Source: Candidatus Cardinium hertigii (GTDB lineage Bacteria > Bacteroidota > Bacteroidia > Cytophagales_A > Amoebophilaceae). From it: a stretch of 58,337 nucleotides of DNA. Both the position numbers and the translations under genes were made by a program. The stretch spans positions 82,177 through 140,513 of the forward strand of contig NZ_RARA01000024.1 of NCBI RefSeq assembly GCF_003788695.1. Direction: 5' to 3'. Under the pieces are notes generated by a model. The model worked only from the letters and a program-made list of their open reading frames with translations. It made no database searches and was not told the DNA's origin. Of this stretch, positions 9,149-17,280 are shown piece after piece. Each line of letters opens with the position of its first letter. Positions within the stretch are counted from its first letter, which is position 1.

Positions 9149-9441
9149 GTTATAAAATTTGGAGAAGGAAATGTATTGGGCATTAAATACAAAATACAAA
9201 AATAATAGTTGTAGATTTTGCTTGAAGATAGATAGAATAATTTTAGTATATTGCAATATATTTTCTAAGTACAACGTTTGTATAATAACTACAGAATAGG
9301 ATACGCTGATTATATTCGTAGCGTATAAGAAATAAAACAGTAATACATAAAATAGGGGTTATACAACTTATACAACAAACTTATATATATAACAGGATAG
9401 TACGTGCCCTTAGGTAAAAATAATATAATATAATATATAAT

Positions 9442-9669
9442 ATGGCTAAATTGCCTCCAATTGAACAGGATGGAATAGTCCAAGAAGCTTTGCCAAATGT
9501 AGTGTTTAAAATTGCACTAAAAAATGGCCATATCGTTAGGGCTCACATTTCTGGTAAGATGCGTAAAAATTATATTAGAATTCTACCTGGTGATTCCGTT
9601 AGAATGGAGTTAACGCCTTATGATTTAACGCAGGCTAGGATAGTACACAGGTACAAAACCACCGAATAA
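9442..9669 (+). CDS. infA: Translation initiation factor IF-1
   Basis: IF-1 (75 aa), an S1-type OB fold that occupies the 30S A site during initiation. Core: [40 protein letters not shown] and [15 protein letters not shown]. First gene after the repeat-filled gap, so it probably needs its own promoter; the preceding 60 bp are almost purely A/T. Confidence 0.97.
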   Translation: MAKLPPIEQDGIVQEALPNVVFKIALKNGHIVRAHISGKMRKNYIRILPGDSVRMELTPYDLTQARIVHRYKTTE

Positions 9670-9699
9670 CCGGATGGTTATACTATAACTATACTAATT

Positions 9700-9816
9700 A
9701 TGAAAGTTAAAACATCTGTTAAAAAAAGAAGTGTTGATTGCAAGATTGTACGTCGTAAAGGCGTATTATTTGTGATCAATAAGAAGACACCTAAATTTAA
9801 ACAAAGACAAGGATAA
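9700..9816 (+). CDS. rpmJ: 50S ribosomal protein L36 (zinc-free form)
   Basis: A 38-residue ORF starting [20 protein letters not shown] and ending FKQRQG, the L36 signature. Only one of the usual zinc ligands remains (Cys14), as in the zinc-independent form. It is 30 bp after infA and 2 bp before rpsM, the standard arrangement. Confidence 0.96.
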   Translation: MKVKTSVKKRSVDCKIVRRKGVLFVINKKTPKFKQRQG

Positions 9817-9818
9817 AT

Positions 9819-10196
9819 ATGGCTAGAGTATTAGGTGTAGATATTCCAGATGCTAAAAGAGGGGAAATTGCCCTTACCTACATATTTGGAATTGGTAGAA
9901 GTTCTGCCAATAAAATTCTTGAAGTTGCTCAAATTCATAAAGATCGGCATGTCTCTACGTGGACAGATGATGAGTTAAAAGCAATCAGAACGGCTATTCG
10001 TGGCGTGTATAAAATAGAAGGTGATTTAAAATCTGATATTCGCTTGAATATTAAACGATTAATAGAAATTAATTGCTATAGAGGCGTAAGGCACCGACTG
10101 GGGTTACCCGTTCGTGGGCAGAGAACTAAAACCAATGCGAGAACACGCAAAGGAAAGCCTAAGACAATTGCTAATAAAAAGAAGGCTACCAAGTAA
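9819..10196 (+). CDS. rpsM: 30S ribosomal protein S13
   Basis: S13 (125 aa) in the 30S head contacts the P-site tRNA and forms intersubunit bridges. Features: [20 protein letters not shown], the helix-hairpin-helix [14 protein letters not shown], and the basic tail [20 protein letters not shown]. Length is normal. Confidence 0.98.
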   Translation: MARVLGVDIPDAKRGEIALTYIFGIGRSSANKILEVAQIHKDRHVSTWTDDELKAIRTAIRGVYKIEGDLKSDIRLNIKRLIEINCYRGVRHRLGLPVRGQRTKTNARTRKGKPKTIANKKKATK

Positions 10197-10284
10197 AAAA
10201 CTAGAGTAGCGTATATAGCTTTTGCTTTTTTACAAAGGGGGCATAGCATATAGAAAGTAGCATAGCCATATAGGAGAAATTACT

Positions 10285-10677
10285 ATGAAAAATACGGGAA
10301 AAATTAAGGTCAAAAAAAGAGTCGTCCAGGTTGGTAAAAATGGACAGGCGCATATTCAAGCTACTTTTAACAATCTTATTATTTCCATTACGAATGAAGC
10401 AGGTCAAGTAATTGCTTGGTCTTCTTCTGGTAAGATGGGATTTAAAGGCTCTAAGAAAAACACTCCATATGCGGCTCAAGTGGCATCAGCGGACTGTGCA
10501 AAAGCTGCGTATGAATTAGGTTTAAGGCGGGTGGATGTTTTTGTAAAAGGGCCAGGGATTGGACGAGAGTCTGCTATCCGTGCCCTTCAAGAAAATTCTG
10601 TAGAAGTAGCTTCTATTAAAGATGTTACGCCACTTCCACACAATGGTTGTAGGCCGCCTAAACGTAGGCGGCCGTGA
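10285..10677 (+). CDS. rpsK: 30S ribosomal protein S11
   Basis: S11 (130 aa) on the 30S platform near the Shine-Dalgarno helix. Core [36 protein letters not shown] and the C-terminal [13 protein letters not shown] are diagnostic. The last codons form a strong GC-rich hairpin (separate entry). Confidence 0.98.
   Translation: MKNTGKIKVKKRVVQVGKNGQAHIQATFNNLIISITNEAGQVIAWSSSGKMGFKGSKKNTPYAAQVASADCAKAAYELGLRRVDVFVKGPGIGRESAIRALQENSVEVASIKDVTPLPHNGCRPPKRRRP
10652..10673 (+). terminator. GC-rich hairpin overlapping the rpsK stop
   Basis: Nine-bp perfect stem GGCCGCCTA / TAGGCGGCC with an AACG loop, ending two bases before the TGA stop and followed by a short T run (ATTTTTG). It could attenuate transcription between rpsK and rpsD. 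Part of the pattern is forced by codons for the conserved RPPKRRR tail, so function is uncertain. Confidence 0.35.
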
Positions 10678-10753
10678 ATTTTTGAAAGCGGCTTCAATTT
10701 CAATGGGAGTTATTTCAAAATATTATATAATTAGTTATAAGAAGAAATAAAAT

Positions 10754-11362
10754 ATGGCAAGATATCGTGGTCCAAGAGCCAGAGTTGCAAGAAGATATAA
10801 TGAACCCATCTTTGGTTTATCCGTTAGTAAAGTGTTACAAAGGAAAAACTATGGACCAGGACAACATGGTAGGGGACGTAAAAGACGTTCTCAATTTGCG
10901 CTTCAGTTGTTTGAAAAACAAAAAGCAAAGTATACCTATGGGTTATTAGAGCGTCAGTTTTATAATCTTTTTGAAAAAGCTGCTAAAAGCAAAGGCGTTA
11001 CGGGTGAAGTAATGTTCCAACGTTTAGAAGCCCGTTTAGATAATACCGTTTATCGCCTTGGTATTGCTTCTACCAGAAGAGAAGCAAGGCAAATAACCTC
11101 ACATAGACATATTGTGGTTAATGGTAAAAGTGTGAACATTCCTTCTTATACGTTAAAGCCGGGAGATATTGTGGCAGTAGCAGAAAAAGCCAAAAAAATG
11201 CATTTGATTTGTACCAATGTAACCAATAATCCGTCTAATAAATATAGTTGGTTAGAATGGGATGCCTCCTTGATGGTAGGAAAATTCGTTGCGTTTCCAC
11301 AACGTACTGAAATACCAGAAAAAATTAATGAGCGCAGCATTGTGGAGCTCTATTCTAAATAA
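10754..11362 (+). CDS. rpsD: 30S ribosomal protein S4
   Basis: S4 (202 aa) nucleates 30S assembly on the 5' domain and acts with S5 in fidelity. N-terminal MARYRGPRARVARR and KNYGPGQHGRGR, then the S4 RNA-binding domain with RLEARLDNTVYRLGIASTRR, ARQITSHRHIVVNGK and VNIPSYTLKPGD. Confidence 0.98.
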   Translation: MARYRGPRARVARRYNEPIFGLSVSKVLQRKNYGPGQHGRGRKRRSQFALQLFEKQKAKYTYGLLERQFYNLFEKAAKSKGVTGEVMFQRLEARLDNTVYRLGIASTRREARQITSHRHIVVNGKSVNIPSYTLKPGDIVAVAEKAKKMHLICTNVTNNPSNKYSWLEWDASLMVGKFVAFPQRTEIPEKINERSIVELYSK

Positions 11363-11412
11363 CGTTATATGGTTTATTTTAAATCAATTTTTACCAATAA
11401 AGATTATTCGAC

Positions 11413-12396
11413 ATGTTGTCATTAGCTTTTCAAATGCCCGAGAAAGTCTTTGTAGAAAAGATTACTGACTTTCATGGTGTGTTTAGTTTTCGTCCCCTTG
11501 AAAAGGGATATGGTACTACCATTGGTAATACACTTAGGCGTGTATTGTTATCTTCTTTAAAAGGATACGCCATTGTTTCGATTAAGGTTTCTGGTGTTCG
11601 TCATGAATTTTCTACTATTGATGGTGTACGGGAAGATTTAGTAGAGATTATTTTAAATTTGAAGCAAGTTAGGCTCAAAAAAATTGTTGAAGACGGAGAC
11701 AATACCATTTCGGTTAACGTTAATAAATCTGAATTCCGTGCTGGAGATATTGCGAAAGCTACACCTTTTTTCGAAATTTTAAATCCTGATCTGCTGATTT
11801 GCAGACTCGATGAGGCTGCAAGTTTCGATATACAACTTCAGATAGAAAGACATAGAGGATATCTTTCCGCTGAGGAGAATAAATCCAAAAACGCTGTTCT
11901 AGACGTGATTCCTATTGATGCCATATTTTCTCCTATTGTAGGAGTAGAGTATCGTGTTGAAAATATGCGAGTTGGGCAACGAACAGATTATGAACAATTG
12001 ACATTGGAAGTACGTACGGATGGTTCCATTAGCCCTGAAGAAAGCATTAAACAGGCCGCTGGATTGATGATTCAGCATCTTAATTTGTTATCTGGTCAAG
12101 ATATTGCCATACAATCAGCAGAAGATGATAAAGTGCAGCTATTAGATGAGGAAACATTAATTATAAAAAGAAATTTAAAAATTTGTATTAGTGAGCTAAA
12201 TTGTTCTTCTCGGGTTTTGAATTGTCTTAAGTCAGCAGGGATAGAAACCTTGGCAGACCTTGTGACTGTGAAAGATTTTGATACTATGAAATTTAGGAAT
12301 TTTGGTCGTAAGTCACGTGAGGAAATAGATCAACTTTTGGCGGAAAAGAATTTGAGGATTGGTATGGATCTGACTAGCTATAAGTTAGATGAGTAA
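11413..12396 (+). CDS. rpoA: RNA polymerase subunit alpha
   Basis: Alpha subunit (327 aa), whose dimer nucleates RNA polymerase assembly. The N-terminal domain (about 1-230) shows FRPLEKGYGTTIGNTLRRVL and LSSLKGYAIVSIKV. The C-terminal domain (about 255-320), which binds UP elements and activators, shows SSRVLNCLKSAGIETLADLV and FRNFGRKSREEIDQLLAEKN. It follows rpsD by 50 bp in the alpha operon. Confidence 0.98.
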   Translation: MLSLAFQMPEKVFVEKITDFHGVFSFRPLEKGYGTTIGNTLRRVLLSSLKGYAIVSIKVSGVRHEFSTIDGVREDLVEIILNLKQVRLKKIVEDGDNTISVNVNKSEFRAGDIAKATPFFEILNPDLLICRLDEAASFDIQLQIERHRGYLSAEENKSKNAVLDVIPIDAIFSPIVGVEYRVENMRVGQRTDYEQLTLEVRTDGSISPEESIKQAAGLMIQHLNLLSGQDIAIQSAEDDKVQLLDEETLIIKRNLKICISELNCSSRVLNCLKSAGIETLADLVTVKDFDTMKFRNFGRKSREEIDQLLAEKNLRIGMDLTSYKLDE

Positions 12397-12459
12397 ATTT
12401 TTTGTTAAGAAAGCCATTATAAAATAGATGGTAAGTAAAAGAGCTGTCAGTATAAACAA

Positions 12460-12957
12460 ATGAGGCATAGAAATAAACTTAATCACCTGAATAGACCTGC
12501 AGGTCATAGAAAAGCATTGTTGATGAATTTATCTAAGTCATTGATTATGCATAAACGTATGGTTACGACCTTATCCAAAGCCAAAGCACTGCGCAAATTT
12601 ATTGAGCCAATACTTTCCAGGGCAAAGCAGGATACTACCCATGCTAGAAGAATGGTTTTTTCTCAATTTCAGGATAAAGAACCCGTCAAAGAATTGTTTA
12701 ATCATATTGCTGAAAAAATTGGGCAGCGTCCAGGTGGGTATACACGGATCATTAAGTTAGGGAATCGTGCTGGAGATAATGCATGTATGGGCATGGTGGA
12801 ATTAGTAGATTATAATGAAGTGTATACCAAAGCAAAGAAAATCGTTAAGACAACTAGACGAAGAAGAAAGAAAAGTACTACCCCTATTGCGAAAGAAATT
12901 GTTACTGATTCCATTGCGCAGGAAACAGCTTCTGAAGCTACTTCGGATGAAGAATGA
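12460..12957 (+). CDS. rplQ: 50S ribosomal protein L17
   Basis: L17 (165 aa) near the exit tunnel. Start MRHRNKLNHLNRPAGHRKAL and the RPGGYTRIIKLGNRAGDNA core are diagnostic. An acidic, Thr/Ser-rich tail after about residue 130 extends beyond the E. coli length, as in many Bacteroidota. Last gene of the ribosomal block; palindromic elements follow at once. Confidence 0.97.
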   Translation: MRHRNKLNHLNRPAGHRKALLMNLSKSLIMHKRMVTTLSKAKALRKFIEPILSRAKQDTTHARRMVFSQFQDKEPVKELFNHIAEKIGQRPGGYTRIIKLGNRAGDNACMGMVELVDYNEVYTKAKKIVKTTRRRRKKSTTPIAKEIVTDSIAQETASEATSDEE

Positions 12958-13032
12958 AAATTTTTTATTAATGATTTATTAATTAGGTGGCCTTTATTAA
13001 ATATTAGCCATTTACTGTAATATATAAAATAT
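12958..13032 (+). repeat. Truncated right end of a palindromic element
   Basis: The stretch TTATTAAATATTAGCC through ATATAAAATATG matches the right tail of the family and runs directly into the left terminus of the next copy at 13033, so two elements are fused or nested here. Confidence 0.65.
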
Positions 13033-13421
13033 GTATCCGTTCAGTCATGTGGCCTATACGTATCTGTGTTCACATCAATTAGAAATAACGGAATAATACT
13101 AGATCGTAAAAAATGCGCCTTGAACAAAGCTGTGACTAGAAAATTTCAGGCTGCAAGGTAGTAGAAAATCAGCCTGTTTGAGCCCAAGGCCGCAGGGCCT
13201 GGGCGAGTTCTGATTTTCAGCTTGTAGCCTGAAATTTTCAACAGCTTTGTTCACCAGCGCTTGATTTTTTTTGGCTACTTTTTTTGATCAAGCAAAAAAA
13301 GTAGCTTTAAAATAAGTAGTTTTAAAAAAAATGGATAAAATCATCAATAATCTATAAAATATGGCTACTACGCAAGTGAACGAATACATAAAATATGGCT
13401 ACCACACAAGTGAACGGATAC
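13033..13421 (+). repeat. Palindromic intergenic element, complete copy with doubled right end
   Basis: Begins GTATCCGTTCAGTCATGTGG and ends TGAACGGATAC at 13421. Contains GCGCCTTGAACAAAGCTGT, the hairpin with short loop CGCAGGGCCTGGGCGAG, ACAGCTTTGTTCACCAGCGC and the GCTACTTTTTTT hairpin. An extra end-like copy, GTGAACGAATAC, precedes the last 34 bp. The final part supplies the ATG of the following ftsB-like gene. Confidence 0.88.
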
Positions 13422-13712
13422 AAATTTCTTTACCTTAAAAAAGTACTATTGAATCTTTATTTTATTTCAACGTTCTTTTTTACTATATGGCTTCTCTTTT
13501 TTGACTACCAAAATATATTTTCACAATATGAGTTATATAAGCGTTTGCAAAAATTGAAAGAGGAGAAGAAATACTATACTTCCTATATTCAGCAAATAAA
13601 AAAAGAAAAAAAAGAGTGTATAGACAATAATGATATCCTAGAAAAACTTGCTCGTGAAAAATATTATATGAAACGCGAGAAGGAAGACCTATATATTATT
13701 ACGCAGGAATAA
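13395..13712 (+). CDS. Septum formation initiator family protein (FtsB/DivIC-like)
   Basis: A 105-residue protein with one N-terminal membrane helix (about 18-36), then a Lys/Glu-rich coiled coil (about 45-75) and the family's end motif NDILEKLAREKYYMKREKEDLYII. FtsB/DivIC proteins act in the divisome with FtsL and FtsQ. The only in-frame ATG (13395) and the first nine residues (MATTQVNGY) lie in the right end of the palindromic element, so the native start may have been replaced. A reversed half-element begins right after the stop. In many Bacteroidota this gene is close to eno, which is not here. Confidence 0.82.
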   Translation: MATTQVNGYKFLYLKKVLLNLYFISTFFFTIWLLFFDYQNIFSQYELYKRLQKLKEEKKYYTSYIQQIKKEKKECIDNNDILEKLAREKYYMKREKEDLYIITQE

Positions 13713-13850
13713 TTGATTTTCTTTTGATTTTTTCCCTTCTTTTCTTTCCACAGTTTTTTCAAGGCGCCTTTTTTATAATATTGCATTATTGCGCTATTTT
13801 TAAATACGAACATGAAAAAATACGCATAGGCCACACCATTGAACGTATAC
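13713..13850 (-). repeat. Half palindromic element, reversed, abutting the ftsB-like stop
   Basis: Begins TTGATTTTCTTTTGATTTT one base after the stop codon, continues through the CAGTTTTTTCAAGGCGC arm, the ATTGCATTATTGCGCTATTT segment and GCATAGGCCACACC, and ends with TGAACGTATAC, a variant terminus. The other hairpin arm and the right half are missing. Confidence 0.78.
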
Positions 13851-13927
13851 CAATTTAATTGGTTGCTAATATATGTAATCCAGAACGTAGTTAAACCCAT
13901 AAACGTTATACCCACAACACAGTAGAG

Positions 13928-15232
13928 ATGCATATTACAGTTATAGGTATGGGGTATGTCGGTATGGTTACAGCAGTAGGCTTAGCCATGTTAGGGCATA
14001 CTGTTCATTGTGTTGACATTGATGCGCAAAAAATTCAATCTTTAACTGATGGACATTGTCCTATATATGAAAAAAACATAGAAGAAAGATTACGGCAACT
14101 GTCTTCCAATACATTGCTGACTTTTGGTACCCATTACAGGTGTACAGATAGAATTTTTTTCTTGACGGTTGGTACCCCTCCTTTAGAAGATGGAGATGCA
14201 GACCTATCTCAGTTATTTTTTTCCATAGCTAAAATTATTGAGTTTGCACCGGACCATTCTTTAATAGTAGTAAAATCTACTGTCCCTGTGGGTACTAATA
14301 AAAAAATAGTATCTTATTTAAAGGAAAATAATAGATATGATGAAGTGGTATCCAATCCAGAATTCCTTAGAGAGGGGCATGCTTTAGATGATTTCCTCAA
14401 TCCTGATAGAATTGTGATAGGAGTACATAATTCGTATGGCAAAGATATGTTGACTAAAATATATCAACCATTCATTGATAAAGGATGTTATACATTAATA
14501 ACTGATCCAAATACCGCAGAACTTATCAAGCATGCTTCAAATGCTTTTTTAGCCAGTAAAATAGCATTTATTAATGAGTTATCAGATTTTTGTGAAAAGG
14601 CTCAAGCGGATATAGATGATTTATCTTTAGGGGTTGGCTTAGATAAAAGAATTGGGCCAGCATTTTTAAAGGTCGGTCCTGGATTTGGTGGTTCCTGTTT
14701 TCCCAAAGATATCAGGTCTTTAAACAGGAGCTTTAATAAATATGGTATACAATCAAAAATTTTAGAATCCGTAATGGCAGCAAATGAATATAGATTTGAA
14801 AATGTGGTAAATAAAATATTAAAAATTTTAGGAGGCGTTCAAAATAAAATATTATGTGTGTATGGACTTACATTTAAAGCCCATACAGATGATACAAGGG
14901 GAAGTCCAGCATTAAGAATTATTGAATTATTGGTTGCCCAAAATGCAATGATCAACTGTTATGATCCGAAAGCTAATTATGATTTGCTTCAAAATGATTA
15001 CAACCAATCCATTAACTTTTATAATAACCCGGAGGAAAGTATGTGTGATGCGCACGCTTTAATTATTGCAACCGAATGGGAAGAGTTCAAAAATATAAAT
15101 TTTGATCGAATCAAAATAAGTGGTATAATGAAATCCAATATTGTTATTGATTTACGAAACATACTTGATATTAATCTTATGCAGAGAAAAGGATTTCAAT
15201 ACTATTGCCTAGGTAAAGCTATTCAATATTGA
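13928..15232 (+). CDS. ugd: UDP-glucose 6-dehydrogenase family protein
   Basis: Oxidises UDP-glucose to UDP-glucuronate with two NAD+, a precursor for surface polysaccharide (434 aa; cytosolic). The N-terminal Rossmann fold shows GMGYVGMVTAVGLAMLGH, followed by FLTVGTPPLEDGDADLS, KSTVPVGT, NPEFLREGHALDDFLNPDRI, and the catalytic Cys in GFGGSCFPKD. The C-terminal domain has YGLTFKAHTDDTRGSPALRI. GDP-mannose dehydrogenase is the alternative within the superfamily, but DRIVIGV and GGSCFPKD favour Ugd. No glycosyltransferase genes lie nearby. It stands between repeat elements, which suggests an accessory acquisition. Confidence 0.88.
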   Translation: MHITVIGMGYVGMVTAVGLAMLGHTVHCVDIDAQKIQSLTDGHCPIYEKNIEERLRQLSSNTLLTFGTHYRCTDRIFFLTVGTPPLEDGDADLSQLFFSIAKIIEFAPDHSLIVVKSTVPVGTNKKIVSYLKENNRYDEVVSNPEFLREGHALDDFLNPDRIVIGVHNSYGKDMLTKIYQPFIDKGCYTLITDPNTAELIKHASNAFLASKIAFINELSDFCEKAQADIDDLSLGVGLDKRIGPAFLKVGPGFGGSCFPKDIRSLNRSFNKYGIQSKILESVMAANEYRFENVVNKILKILGGVQNKILCVYGLTFKAHTDDTRGSPALRIIELLVAQNAMINCYDPKANYDLLQNDYNQSINFYNNPEESMCDAHALIIATEWEEFKNINFDRIKISGIMKSNIVIDLRNILDINLMQRKGFQYYCLGKAIQY

Positions 15233-15313
15233 AATATTACCATTGGGTGAACGGATACCAAAAAAGATACGAATAACGGGCAAACTTGGTGATACTGTTT
15301 AATACTGCTCCAA

Positions 15314-16765
15314 TTATTCTACTGGAATAGATTGCTCGTAGTGAAACAAATTATGCGGATCATATTTTCGTTTAATCTGTTTTAATCTATGCAAATTATT
15401 ACCATAATATTTTGTTGCCCAATCCTTAAGCCATATATCAGGATAATTACTATAGGCTCCTCCTTCGCCAAATTGCTCTAGTGCACAATAGTATCGACGG
15501 GACCATTCTAGCTGTACATTTTTTTCAATGTCATTTTGCCAATATGCTAAAATTTGGACCGAAGCTATAGTACCCCTATGGGGAAATGCATTAAAATTTT
15601 CAGCTACCTTATTGATTTGCCCGCCATAGCTATCAATGATGGTATAATTATTTTTAATGTCATTTTGAGTATAATATTTGTCTATAACCTCTAATGCCTG
15701 TCTAGAGAAAGGTTGCCTTAAATATAAAGAAGTCGCTTTAAATGCTTGACGTTGTTTATTGCTATCTTCTCTGTAAGATGTTGCATGTATGCGATGTGGT
15801 ATACCTGCCCAAAAATCTACTGCTTCCATATAGTTCAATTCTTTTACTAAAATATTTTTTGCTGGAAATTGTAATAAAGGTTCTAGTATTTTCTTCAGTT
15901 CAATCATCGAACCAAAATATTGGCCAAAGGAAAATATTGATTTTTGGCCTTCTTGCTTTTGAAAACGTAAAAACATCATAAGCGTATCCGGCGCAGTCTC
16001 ACGTATCCTAAACCAGCTATTGCTAATGTGGTATAACTGATCCCAGTCCCATTCTATTTTATAAATAGATAGGTTATTATTAACCTGGTGTGTTTTAAAT
16101 GTTAATGAAACGATTACGCCAAAATTACCATTTCCTGCACCACGACATGCCCAAAATAAATCACTATACTGCTGTTCATTAATAGTTAAAAACTGTGCAT
16201 TAGCAGTAATTAACTCAAACGCTACTACATTATCAGCAGCAAGTCCCATTAGGCGCGATGAAAAACCAATACCGCCACCCAGGGTAAATCCTGCTATCCC
16301 TACGGTAGGACATGAGCCGCCAGGAATGGTTAAATGCTCTTCCCATAATTTTTTATAAACGTTATATAAATCATTTCCAGCTCCTACCTTCACTGTAGTT
16401 TTATCATGATTTAACTCAATAGTAGTAATGCCACTAATATCAATCACAACTGCATCATCTGCTATACTAAATCCTTCGTAACTGTGTCTATTGGAACGCA
16501 CACGAATGGGTTTTCTGACAGATTTAGCATAATTTATAGCTATTTTTATATCTTCTGAATCGTTACAAAAAAATATTATTGCAGGCTTAGCATCAATCTT
16601 TTTATTAAAGGATATTCTATCTTGATCATACGTTGAAGAAGTAGGATATACTATTCTCCCACTAAAAGCTTGAAGCGTATTATCTTTAATATAATTATTA
16701 CCTGTTGTATAACAACATATTATATGCAAACATATTAAGCATAAATAAGAAGAATTTAAGCGCAT
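15314..16765 (-). CDS. FAD-linked oxidase with berberine-bridge (BBE) C-terminus
   Basis: Flavoprotein oxidase of the PF01565/PF08031 type (483 aa). The FAD-binding domain has IRVRSNRHSYEGFSIADDAV, with the His that usually carries FAD, and IPGGSCPTVGIAGFTLGGGI, with the Cys of the second covalent link, so bicovalent flavin is likely. The C-terminal BBE motif is YSNYPDIWLKDWATKYYGNN and KYDPHNLFHYEQSIP. Residues 1-22 are hydrophobic and look like a signal peptide, so it may act outside the cytoplasm. Substrate unknown; relatives oxidise sugars or alkaloids. Convergent with ugd, which might mean a shared sugar substrate, but this is conjecture. Confidence 0.85.
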   Translation of the reverse strand: MRLNSSYLCLICLHIICCYTTGNNYIKDNTLQAFSGRIVYPTSSTYDQDRISFNKKIDAKPAIIFFCNDSEDIKIAINYAKSVRKPIRVRSNRHSYEGFSIADDAVVIDISGITTIELNHDKTTVKVGAGNDLYNVYKKLWEEHLTIPGGSCPTVGIAGFTLGGGIGFSSRLMGLAADNVVAFELITANAQFLTINEQQYSDLFWACRGAGNGNFGVIVSLTFKTHQVNNNLSIYKIEWDWDQLYHISNSWFRIRETAPDTLMMFLRFQKQEGQKSIFSFGQYFGSMIELKKILEPLLQFPAKNILVKELNYMEAVDFWAGIPHRIHATSYREDSNKQRQAFKATSLYLRQPFSRQALEVIDKYYTQNDIKNNYTIIDSYGGQINKVAENFNAFPHRGTIASVQILAYWQNDIEKNVQLEWSRRYYCALEQFGEGGAYSNYPDIWLKDWATKYYGNNLHRLKQIKRKYDPHNLFHYEQSIPVE

Positions 16766-16935
16766 TAATTTAATTAATTAAATGGTTTGCATAGCACATG
16801 CTCTTTGCGTATCTGTTCATGTACGTAACAATACGCAGTAGTGGGGATTCGTTCACGTATTATTTCATAAATATAAAAAATATATCCGTTCACATACAAC
16901 GTACATAATAATTTGGAATAGCGCAATTAGTAGCG

Positions 16936-17254
16936 GTATCCGTTCAGTGGTGTGGCTTGTACGTATCCGTATTTGTATTAATTTAGAAAATGGATAAAAT
17001 CATCAATTATTAATTATTAACAATTTTCTGTGATCTATCTATAAAATATGGCTGCCACACAGGTGAGCGAATGCGTTTTATCAAAAAAAATCAATAATTT
17101 AGTAAATTAATAATTAAATTAAAGCATTCCTGTCACGCAGATGAACGGACAATGGCGTCAACTTAAGGGAATTCATGATTAGCCTACCCTCCTATTCTAC
17201 TTGGTTATCAATAACAGCTAAACCTTAAGTTGACGCCATTGGATGAACGGATAC
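16936..17254 (+). repeat. Palindromic element, internally deleted copy
   Basis: Has the left end GTATCCGTTCAGTGGTGTGG and the right tail GGATAAAATCATCAATTATT through GCTGCCACACAGGTGAGCG, but the central hairpins are gone. A second right-end copy follows (CTGTCACGCAGATGAACGGA), interrupted by the 92-bp element and completed as ATGAACGGATAC at 17254. Confidence 0.78.
17150..17241 (-). mobile_element. 92-bp miniature inverted-repeat element, copy 2
   Basis: Same 19-bp inverted ends as copy 1 and 90 of 92 bases alike, inserted in the opposite orientation. Flanked by the 10-bp direct repeat GATGAACGGA (17140-17149 and 17242-17251). The target is the same spot in the palindromic element's right terminus as in copy 1. 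Confidence 0.88.
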
Positions 17255-17280
17255 AGTTTATTAGTTCAATAGAAATTATT

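Larger units (their letters stand above)
8135..9441. other. Gene-free interval between secY and infA, filled by repeats
   Basis: No credible ORF. It holds two adjacent palindromic elements (8242-8595 and 8680-9148), a 92-bp terminal-inverted-repeat insertion in the second, and a duplicated flank containing ATGTATTGGGCAT at about 8640 and 9171. The last 200 bp before infA are AT-rich and may contain its promoter. The map gene expected at this place is found at 31.2 kb. Confidence 0.85.
16766..17280. other. Gene-free interval with repeat remnants
   Basis: Holds degenerate terminus fragments (GTATCTGTTCATG near 16808, ATATCCGTTCAC near 16882), one short element (16936-17254) and the second 92-bp element. 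No supported gene. Confidence 0.75.

Noticed and set aside
12958..13712. Transposase or integrase for the palindromic elements
   Set aside because: No ORF in or beside any copy resembles a transposase, integrase or reverse transcriptase; the elements appear non-autonomous in this window.
17230..17280. Upstream TTG start for the VUT-like gene
   Set aside because: It would translate the end of the 92-bp insertion and the repeat terminus; the ATG at 17281 is better placed.
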